A stretch of 13,791 nt of DNA from Treponema sp. (lineage in GTDB: Bacteria; Spirochaetota; Spirochaetia; Treponematales; Treponemataceae): contig JAEDIW010000056.1 of the NCBI GenBank assembly GCA_016296655.1, positions 1-13,791 of the forward strand, read 5' to 3'. The notes beneath the pieces were generated by a model that was not told the origin of the DNA, searched no databases, and saw nothing but the letters and a program-made list of their open reading frames with translations. This document shows, one piece after another, positions 1 through 5,030 of this stretch (the stretch's first letter is position 1; every line of letters starts with the position of its first letter). The position numbers and the translations under genes were made by a program.

Positions 1-139
1 ATCCTGGTGGAACTGGAAGACTTAAAGGAGCCTTTGCCATCTGAGCAAGGTTAGCTCCTTTACCACCAAGAATAGGACGCATTGATTCATCGCCTTCAGC
101 GTCGCCGTTACCAAAAAAGTAAACATACTTTGTAGCCAT
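1..139 (-). CDS. ppdK: Pyruvate,phosphate dikinase, N-terminal fragment (runs off the left edge)
   Basis: Only the first 46 codons are in the window, read leftward from the ATG at 139. The translation begins MATKYVYFFGNGDAEGDES and continues with LGGKGANLAQMAKAPLSLPVPPG. The 'YFFG.G.AEG' opening followed by 'LLGGKGANLAEM..lg.pVPPGF' is the characteristic N-terminus of pyruvate,phosphate dikinase, where the GGKGANL loop belongs to the nucleotide-binding domain. The enzyme interconverts pyruvate, ATP and Pi with PEP, AMP and PPi in the cytoplasm; in fermentative anaerobes it often runs in the glycolytic direction. A good ribosome binding site (GGAGAA) lies 5-8 bases upstream of the ATG. The remaining ~95% of the gene, including the catalytic His domain and PEP domain, is outside the window, so integrity cannot be judged. 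Confidence 0.9.
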   Translation of the reverse strand, partial: MATKYVYFFGNGDAEGDESMRPILGGKGANLAQMAKAPLSLPVPPG

Positions 140-168
140 TTTCTTCTCCGTGAAATAAATGTTGACTG

Positions 169-198
169 ATTTTACCCTATTATGCATGTAATTGTCAA
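169..198 (-). promoter_or_regulatory. Probable sigma-70-type promoter of ppdK
   Basis: On the minus strand a perfect -35 TTGACA (198-193) is followed by an 18-bp spacer and TAAAAT (174-169, 5 of 6 matches to the consensus -10). Transcription would start near 162, giving a short leader of about 20 bases that contains the ppdK ribosome binding site. Seen by eye only; there is no experimental start. Confidence 0.55.
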
Positions 199-334
199 AT
201 TACTGTTTTAAAATGGGATTTTCCTGACTTAAAAAAATCTTCGGTTTGTATTCTGAATTTACATCAGGGCGTTTCCATCCTTTGCACAGCCCAGTCGCCC
301 CGCAATGTTCCGTTTTCAGCTGCGCTCATTCTAT

Positions 335-460
335 GCAAAACAAGTTTTGCTTACGATGCCTGCGGCAAGGAGGGTGCAGCCTCTGCCTGCACCTGCGAGT
401 TTCCTTCGAAAACTCGTTTTTATATGTGCGCTCTCGCGCATGACCTTGCCAGCGGCAAGG
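335..460. repeat. Array of five consecutive short-loop hairpins in the ppdK-trmH spacer
   Basis: Five perfect inverted repeats follow each other with little gap: 335-341/344-350 (GCAAAAC), 373-379/387-393 (GGTGCAG), 396-402/410-416 (CGAGTTT), 427-431/436-440 (TGCGC) and 444-450/454-460 (CCTTGCC, loop AGC). None has a U-tract directly after it, so they do not look like ordinary terminators. The surrounding 255-600 stretch is visibly richer in G and C than the coding DNA. It lies in a divergent spacer of 529 bp where no protein gene is convincing. The array recalls the multi-hairpin elements at 4515, 12535 and 13488 in style, but I see no shared sequence. It may be a mobile palindromic repeat cluster or a structured RNA. 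Confidence 0.6.
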
Positions 461-544
461 ATAGGAGGGGCTTGTCCACTGGAGCGAGCGAACGTAGTGA
501 GTGAGTGAAGCGGATGAGCGGCTAGCGAACCCCGGATAGCCTGA

Positions 545-598
545 TTTTTGGTTGGTTTGGTTCCTGAGCGAAGTCGAAGGAAGCGAACCAGCCAAAAA
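545..598. repeat. Long imperfect hairpin capped by the CCTGAGCGAAGTCGAAGG motif
   Basis: Bases 545-564 pair with 579-598 along 20 positions with two G-U pairs and one mismatch (560/583). The loop and upper stem read CCTGAGCGAAGTCGAAGG (563-580), whose complement resembles a short palindromic word (CCTTCGACT.CGCTCAGG) that recurs in intergenic DNA of many unrelated bacteria. The preceding 480-540 bases hold related-looking GAGCGAGCGAACG and GTAGTGAGTGAGTG words. The stem ends about 70 bases upstream of the methyltransferase gene. Function unknown; a repeat or structured RNA is more likely than a terminator because no T-run follows directly on either strand. Confidence 0.55.
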
Positions 599-633
599 GC
601 CGCCCTAAAAAATTGGAAAATCTTTTTGTCAGG

Positions 634-662
634 TTGTTACCAACTTTGAAAACTGATATATT
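634..662 (+). promoter_or_regulatory. Probable extended -10 promoter directly in front of the methyltransferase gene (leaderless)
   Basis: TTGTTA (634-639), a 17-bp spacer, then TATATT (657-662) preceded by TG one base away (654-655), which makes an extended -10. The expected transcription start, about 7 bases past the -10, falls on the A of the ATG at 669. No Shine-Dalgarno sequence precedes that ATG, so the arrangement fits a leaderless mRNA. Confidence 0.5.
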
Positions 663-668
663 CAATAC

Positions 669-1448
669 ATGAAAAATAAAGCTAAAAAAGAACTTGCAGT
701 CTGTGGATTTGAAGCTGTAAAAGCTCTGGCAAAAATTCATCCTGAAAAAATAAACCGTTTGTATTTTGATGAAAGCCATAAATTTGATTTTGGTGAAATT
801 TGCAGGACACTGGCTTCAAGGAAAGCTCCATATAATATTGTAAAAGATGCTGCAGAACTGGAAAAACTCTGCGGAAGCGTGCATCATCAGGGAGTTGTCG
901 CAATGATTGCCCAGCCGGAAATTATGCCGCTTACAAAAGAAATTACGGTTGAATGGTTACATAAAAAAGAAAGTGCCCTGATTCTTGACAGAGTTGGAAA
1001 TGCCAACAATCTGGGAGCAATTGTCAGAAGTGCTGCTTTTTTTGGAATGAAGAACATTGTAATTCCAATGGCAGAACAGCAGGCTTCGGTTACAACTAGT
1101 TCCTACAGAATTGCTCAAGGGGGAATGGAATTTGTAAACATTTATTCAATTTATTCCATTCCTAAATTGCTTCAGGCAATGAAGGGCAAAATGGTAAGCT
1201 TTGGTACAGATTTAAAGGCCAAAAAACAGGTTTCAGAAATTGCAGGACTTTGCAAGTCAAAACCTGCTCTCATCGTTCTTGGCAACGAAGAGCATGGAAT
1301 TTCAAAAGATGTTCGTGAAAACTGCGATGAGCTTGTAATCATTCCTTTTGCTGGTATGGGTAAAAATATGGCGGCTTCTGTCGAAAGCCTTAATGTTGCA
1401 CAGGCAGCTTCCGTCATTTTGTATGAGTGGGCTGCTTGCCTGCGTTAA
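669..1448 (+). CDS. TrmH/SpoU-family RNA 2'-O-methyltransferase
   Basis: A 259-residue cytoplasmic protein of the SPOUT superfamily, which transfers a methyl group from S-adenosylmethionine to a ribose 2'-OH in tRNA or rRNA. The N-terminal 80 residues match the small substrate-binding domain of RlmB-like members, including the HHQGVVA stretch at 72-78. The three SPOUT motifs are all present: motif 1 LDRVGNANNLGAIVRSAAFFG (about 106-126) with the conserved Asn and Arg120, motif 2 LIVLGNEEHGISK (201-213), and motif 3 with SLNVAQAASVILYEWA (240-255), which form the knotted SAM site. The RNA target cannot be told from sequence alone. The ATG at 669 is chosen because the conserved domain begins within 12 residues; it has no Shine-Dalgarno sequence and is probably leaderless. 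The phosphodiesterase gene follows 25 bp later and is probably co-transcribed. Confidence 0.88.
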   Translation: MKNKAKKELAVCGFEAVKALAKIHPEKINRLYFDESHKFDFGEICRTLASRKAPYNIVKDAAELEKLCGSVHHQGVVAMIAQPEIMPLTKEITVEWLHKKESALILDRVGNANNLGAIVRSAAFFGMKNIVIPMAEQQASVTTSSYRIAQGGMEFVNIYSIYSIPKLLQAMKGKMVSFGTDLKAKKQVSEIAGLCKSKPALIVLGNEEHGISKDVRENCDELVIIPFAGMGKNMAASVESLNVAQAASVILYEWAACLR

Positions 1449-1473
1449 ATGTAATTTTGCAATGGAGATTTTT

Positions 1474-2052
1474 ATGAAATATTTGATTTTTTCCGATGTT
1501 CACGGTTCTGCTGCAGCCTGTGAAAAAATACTGGAACATTTTAAAAGACTGAATGTCGATTATATGATTCTTTTGGGAGACATTCTGTATCATGGCCCAA
1601 GGAACCCGCTGCCCGAAGGTCATAATCCTAAAAAAGTTGCAGAACTTCTGAACAGTTATGCCGACCAGCTTATTTGCTGCCGGGGAAACTGTGATGCCGA
1701 AGTTGACCAGATGGTTTTGAATTTTCCTGTTTTGGCTGACTTTGCTTTTGTTGTTGATGAAGGCATAAAAATTTTCTGTAGTCATGGGCATATTTATTCA
1801 CCGTTGCGTGCCGACGGAAACATTGCCGTAGAAAGCAGTAAAATTCCGGCTATTGCAAAAGCAGGGATTGCTTTTTACGGACATACCCATGTTCAAGTGC
1901 TTGAAAAAAATGCAGATGGCATTATTGTCTGCAATCCAGGTTCTGTTTCTCTGCCGAAAGGGGAAACTCCTGCCGGTTTTGCAGTCTATGAAAATGCCTG
2001 TGTTACTTTATACGATATTGAAGGAAATCCTTTGAAGCAGCTGCACTGTTAG
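1474..2052 (+). CDS. yfcE: YfcE/MJ0936-type metallophosphodiesterase
   Basis: A 192-residue calcineurin-like phosphoesterase, close to the ~184 residues usual for YfcE. The dimetal site is intact: D8 and H10 in FSDVHG, D36 in LLGDILYHG, N72 in RGNCD, H104 in CSHGH, and H137/H139 in YGHTH; the family signature NPGSVSLPKG follows at 154-163. Family members hydrolyse phosphodiesters such as bis-pNPP with Mn2+; the physiological substrate is unsettled. I start at the ATG 1474, which has GGAG at 1464-1467 and places the DVH motif at residue 8. A longer reading frame from 1348 would overlap the end of the methyltransferase and is rejected. It is the second gene of a likely two-gene unit, followed by a hairpin at 2085. 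Confidence 0.88.
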   Translation: MKYLIFSDVHGSAAACEKILEHFKRLNVDYMILLGDILYHGPRNPLPEGHNPKKVAELLNSYADQLICCRGNCDAEVDQMVLNFPVLADFAFVVDEGIKIFCSHGHIYSPLRADGNIAVESSKIPAIAKAGIAFYGHTHVQVLEKNADGIIVCNPGSVSLPKGETPAGFAVYENACVTLYDIEGNPLKQLHC

Positions 2053-2084
2053 GGAAGTGCTGTCTTTTTTTGATTAAATAAAAA

Positions 2085-2125
2085 GGCATGCTGATTTTAG
2101 CAGTATGCCCTGGCTTAGTTTTTTT
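2085..2125 (+). terminator. Hairpin with T-run between the phosphodiesterase gene and the next operon
   Basis: GGCATGCTG (2085-2093) pairs with CAGTATGCC (2101-2109), nine base pairs including one G-U, loop of 7. The run of seven T (2119-2125) starts nine bases after the stem, farther than in a textbook intrinsic terminator, so termination may be partial and the downstream operon may receive some read-through. No other promoter for the gene at 2147 is obvious. Confidence 0.5.
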
Positions 2126-2146
2126 ATAATCTTAAGGTGATGTTTT

Positions 2147-3199
2147 ATGGCTGATTCTTTTCAGGGTGAAATGCTTTGCGTTTTTCTGCTGATTCTGATA
2201 AACGGACGAATCTTTTTTTCAAAGCATAAAAACAGCATAACGATTGCCGCTCTGGCACCAGTTGTTTTGGTTGTTTCAATTTTTCAGTTTCTGGCACAGG
2301 GATGCAGCTTTTTTGAAATTTCTATATTTGTAATTTCGCTTTTTACTTTTCTGGCTAACATTCATTCATTTTCAAGATTCATTTCACATCTTTATGTAGA
2401 CAGGTACAGACCGGCTTTTTACATTTTTTCGATGATAATGCTGCTGCTTACTTTATTGCTTGGCGGACTGATTTTTTATTTCAGGGAAGTACCAGTTGAA
2501 AGCAAGGATTTTGGCGTTATTGAAACAAAGGAACGGCTTTCTGATAAAAATGCTGTTCTGTTTACTTTTGAAGAACCTTCTGAAAAAAATGACAAGCCTG
2601 TAATACTTTTTAGTGCAGATAAACGCAGCGATGTTTCCCGTTACAGGCCATATCTGGTAATGCTGGCAAAACGTGGTTTTAAAATCTATGCGGTAACTTT
2701 GTTTGATCCGACAATCTCTTATTTCAATTCTTTTTTTAATTTTCCAGTTCTAAGGCGAAGTACGCTGATTTTCTGTTCCCTTTACTACCCTGAAGATTAT
2801 GAGCTGTTAAGGCAAAGATTTTTACCTGCCATTGAAAAAGAATATGAACTGCTGAGAAAAATTGCTGTTGAACGTAATGGAAATAACTGCAAAATGATTC
2901 TTATAGGTGATTCCATGCATTCGCAGGCTCTGCCAAATTTAATGCAAACAGGATTTTATGAAGGTTCATTCATGCTGTCTGAAATTGACCGCTATTCTAC
3001 AAAAGGATATGGCTGCGTAAATATTACGGCACCATTTCTGGCTTTTTTGCTGAAAGAAAAAAGGAATGCTTCTATGGAACTTCCTGCATATATGGCTCTT
3101 TGCACAGAAGAAGCCATTCAAAGAATTACTGAAAAAAAGCCAGATTCCGCTGATTCTAAAGAAATTGGAGAAAACAAAGATGACGCTGAAAGAAATTGA
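2147..3199 (+). CDS. Unrecognised membrane protein with a C-terminal soluble domain (350 aa)
   Basis: I do not recognise this family. Four hydrophobic segments are visible in the first third (about 9-24, 31-50, 53-71 and 90-112), followed by a soluble domain of roughly 235 residues. The soluble part alternates strands and helices: PVILFSADKR (151-160), YRPYLVMLAKRGFKIYAVTL (166-185) and MILIGDSMHSQA (250-261). The last has the look of a nucleophile elbow (G-D-S-M-H rather than G-x-S-x-G), and together with the 'RGFKIYAV' strand hints at an alpha/beta-hydrolase-like fold; this is inference and no catalytic triad can be assigned. The C-terminus is charged and low in complexity. The start has a good AAGGTGA ribosome site. 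Its last 20 bases overlap the Nif3-family gene, so the two are probably translationally coupled and in an operon with lspA. Confidence 0.75.
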   Translation: MADSFQGEMLCVFLLILINGRIFFSKHKNSITIAALAPVVLVVSIFQFLAQGCSFFEISIFVISLFTFLANIHSFSRFISHLYVDRYRPAFYIFSMIMLLLTLLLGGLIFYFREVPVESKDFGVIETKERLSDKNAVLFTFEEPSEKNDKPVILFSADKRSDVSRYRPYLVMLAKRGFKIYAVTLFDPTISYFNSFFNFPVLRRSTLIFCSLYYPEDYELLRQRFLPAIEKEYELLRKIAVERNGNNCKMILIGDSMHSQALPNLMQTGFYEGSFMLSEIDRYSTKGYGCVNITAPFLAFLLKEKRNASMELPAYMALCTEEAIQRITEKKPDSADSKEIGENKDDAERN

Positions 3200-3944
3200 T
3201 GGATATTTCAACAGTTTTTTGAAAAAAGAAAATTTTTCTGCTGACCCTTCACGAAACGGCATTCAAATCGAAAATTCAGATGTACTGCACAAAGAAATAA
3301 AAAAAGTTGCCTTTGCAGTGGATGCCTGCGAAACGACTGTGCTACAGGCTGCAAAAGAAAATGCTGATTTACTTTTTGTTCATCATGGGCTTTTTTGGGG
3401 CGGTTGTGAAACTGTAACAGGAATTCATTACAAAAGACTGTCAGCTTTTTTGAAAAATGACATTGCTTTATATGCAAGCCATATTCCGCTTGATGCAAAT
3501 CCTGAAACAGGCAACAATTATGGTCTTGCGTTCCGCCTTGAAATGGAAAACCTCATGCCGTTCGGTCAGTGGAAAGGCATGACTCTTGGTGTAAAAGGCG
3601 AACTGAAGCAGGCATCTACAGTTGAAAAAATAGCTGAAAAACTTCTGCGCAAAACCGCCTGCCCCAAACTGCTGAAATTTGGTCCAGAAAAAGTAAAAAC
3701 GGTTGCAATTATTTCTGGAGGAGCTGGAGATGAGCATGTTCAAGCAGCTCTAGAGGGCGTTGACCTGTATATTACAGGAGAAATTGGTCATGAAGATTTT
3801 CATTCTATTGAAGAACTGAATCTTAATGTCATTGCCGGCGGTCATTATGAAACAGAAACCGTAGGTGTAAATCTTGTACGGCAAAAACTTGAAAAGGAAA
3901 CTGGCATTGAAACTGTTTTCATTGATGTTCCTACAAGTTTATAA
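3180..3944 (+). CDS. Nif3-like dinuclear metal centre protein (YbgI/YqfO/DUF34 family)
   Basis: A 254-residue protein matching the NIF3/YbgI family along its length. Metal-binding signatures are visible: HHGLFWG at 68-74, HIPLDANPETGNNYGLA at 101-117, and the C-terminal GHYETETVGV at 221-230 that supplies the remaining His and Glu ligands. The central TGEIGHEDF (199-207) is also typical. The family is a conserved toroidal hexamer with a dinuclear metal site; its physiological role is unsettled, with proposals including GTP cyclohydrolase-like chemistry. I start at ATG 3180 (MTLKEIDGYFNSFLKKE), which has GGAG 9 bases upstream and matches the usual N-terminus; an upstream ATG at 3066 would add 38 residues inside the preceding gene and is rejected. 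It overlaps the membrane-protein gene by 20 bases; lspA follows after 48 bp. Confidence 0.9.
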   Translation: MTLKEIDGYFNSFLKKENFSADPSRNGIQIENSDVLHKEIKKVAFAVDACETTVLQAAKENADLLFVHHGLFWGGCETVTGIHYKRLSAFLKNDIALYASHIPLDANPETGNNYGLAFRLEMENLMPFGQWKGMTLGVKGELKQASTVEKIAEKLLRKTACPKLLKFGPEKVKTVAIISGGAGDEHVQAALEGVDLYITGEIGHEDFHSIEELNLNVIAGGHYETETVGVNLVRQKLEKETGIETVFIDVPTSL

Positions 3945-3992
3945 ATAGATTTAAGATGGCATTTACTGTACAAATAAAAATGAGGAAAAAAT

Positions 3993-4508
3993 ATGAAAGA
4001 TTTTTTTAATAAGAAAAAACTGCTGCCTCTGCTTTTAACTATTTTGGTTTTTGCAGCTGACCAGATTTCAAAAATTCTGGTTGTAAATATGATTCCACCA
4101 TTTTCAATTGGCTGCTCGTTTTTTGGGGACTTACTGAGGATTATTCATGTCAGCAACGAAGGCATTGCCTTCAGCATGGGAAGTTCACTCCCTGGAAATA
4201 TCCGCTCAATTCTTTTTGGTGTAGCGCCATTTGTCGTGATACTGGTAGTTTTTGCAGTTTATTTCAGGAACAATGATTTTTCTGACTTGCAGAGATGGTG
4301 TATTTGCGGCGTTTTGGGTGGAGGCTTGGGAAATTTATTTGATCGGGTGTTCAGAAGCGAAGGAGTTGTAGACTTTATTGATGTAAAGTTTTTTGGACTG
4401 TTCGGATTTGAAAGATGGCCAACCTTTAATATTGCAGATTCTGCAGTTGTCATCTGTGGAATAATTTTAATAATTTCTTTTATCTGCATTGAAGCAGGTA
4501 AAAAATAA
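3993..4508 (+). CDS. lspA: Lipoprotein signal peptidase (signal peptidase II)
   Basis: A 171-residue inner-membrane aspartic protease that removes the signal peptide from diacylglyceryl-modified prolipoproteins. Length and topology are standard: membrane segments near 10-30, 68-90, 100-118 and 148-168. Family motifs are complete: ADQISK (22-27), NEGIAFS (55-61), GGLGNLFDRVF (110-120), GVVDFIDV (124-131) and PTFNIADSAV (143-152). D127 and D149 are the expected catalytic aspartates. The start has GAGGA six bases upstream of the ATG. The gene ends only 7 bp before repeat copy A; apart from that repeat it would abut the next gene, so lspA and the 112-aa membrane protein probably formed one compact operon before the repeat arrived. 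Spirochaetes carry many lipoproteins, which makes the gene likely essential. Confidence 0.95.
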   Translation: MKDFFNKKKLLPLLLTILVFAADQISKILVVNMIPPFSIGCSFFGDLLRIIHVSNEGIAFSMGSSLPGNIRSILFGVAPFVVILVVFAVYFRNNDFSDLQRWCICGVLGGGLGNLFDRVFRSEGVVDFIDVKFFGLFGFERWPTFNIADSAVVICGIILIISFICIEAGKK

Positions 4509-4514
4509 AAAAAA

Positions 4515-4677
4515 CAGGAGGTGTAATAAAAACTTTGCCTGAAATAGCGTCAAAGTTTTTATTCACAAGTTCGCGTTGCGAACTTCCTTATCAACTGCCG
4601 CTTCTCATTTCATTGCGAAGCGGCATAAAAAGTCAATCGATTGCTGAAACAATCTTCTTGACTTTTTATGGGAGAAA
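4515..4677 (+). repeat. 163-bp four-hairpin repeat, copy A, in the ribosome binding site of the 4683 gene
   Basis: Base-for-base identical to the reverse complement of 12535-12697. It contains four consecutive inverted repeats: H1 4525-4537/4551-4563 (13 bp perfect), H2 4567-4574/4578-4585 (AAGTTCGC, loop GTT), H3 4596-4604/4617-4625 (9 bp), and H4 4624-4636/4658-4670 (13 bp) with an inner GATTG/CAATC stem. GGAG occurs at both ends (4517-4520 and 4671-4674); the right-hand copy serves as the Shine-Dalgarno sequence of the ATG at 4683. Joining the two GGAG words restores AAACAGGAGAAATTTAT-ATG, a normal start. This fits insertion into a Shine-Dalgarno sequence with duplication of that word. No protein gene is inside. 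Confidence 0.92.
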
Positions 4678-4682
4678 TTTAT

Positions 4683-5021
4683 ATGGCAGAAAAGAAGATT
4701 TCAGAATACAAACGCAAGCAGAATACTGTTATTTTTGCAATAGTAACAGGCTTGTTGAACATAGGATTCATGCTGGCATTGATGTTTGCAATGTTTGTGA
4801 TTTTTACAGTTATTGTATACAGGCTTATGCATTGCACTTCGCCTGTACCAGTTCAGCTTGCAATCCCAGTAATCATGATAGCTGGATTTGCCTTGGATTT
4901 TATTCTTTCAACGAAGTTAATCCGTCTGCTGATTATAAAATTTAACCTTGCAGATAAAATTAACAAAAAAGTTGCAGACCAGTATCTGTATGACAAAAAA
5001 CATCCAAAAAGCGAAAGCTGA
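4683..5021 (+). CDS. Small membrane protein of unknown function (112 aa)
   Basis: I do not recognise a family. The protein has a basic N-terminus (MAEKKISEYKRKQN), two long hydrophobic stretches (about 15-45, enough for one or two passes, and 52-75) and a charged C-terminal tail (KFNLADKINKKVADQYLYDKKHPKSES). A positive-inside reading puts the N-terminus and tail in the cytoplasm. The start ATG 4683 has GGGAGA, provided by the last bases of repeat copy A, 8 bases upstream; an earlier in-frame ATG at 4668 lies inside the repeat and overlaps that ribosome site, so it is less likely. It lies in line with lspA and probably shares its transcript if read-through passes the four hairpins. The convergent 562-aa gene ends 9 bp away with no clear terminator between. 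Confidence 0.75.
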   Translation: MAEKKISEYKRKQNTVIFAIVTGLLNIGFMLALMFAMFVIFTVIVYRLMHCTSPVPVQLAIPVIMIAGFALDFILSTKLIRLLIIKFNLADKINKKVADQYLYDKKHPKSES

Positions 5022-5030
5022 CTCTAAAAA

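Noticed and set aside
246..595. Three overlapping open frames (65-89 codons) in the ppdK-methyltransferase spacer
   Set aside because: They run through back-to-back hairpins, lack ribosome sites and give Cys/Arg/Ser-rich translations without domain character; structured non-coding repeats explain the DNA better.
2125..2130. Perfect TATAAT just before the 2147 gene as its promoter
   Set aside because: It is part of the T-run after the hairpin, has no -35 at a suitable distance, and would start transcription inside the Shine-Dalgarno sequence.
4515..4677. CRISPR array or integron attC sites
   Set aside because: The hairpins differ from each other and are not direct repeats with equal spacers, so not CRISPR. 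I looked for attC-type core sites at the element ends and around the orphan genes and did not find convincing ones; the elements also sit before genes rather than after them.
4535..4945. 136-codon open frame starting inside repeat copy A
   Set aside because: It lies out of frame with the well-supported membrane protein gene at 4683, has no ATG with a ribosome site, and its second half is just the shadow of that gene. Only the part inside the repeat is kept as an observation.
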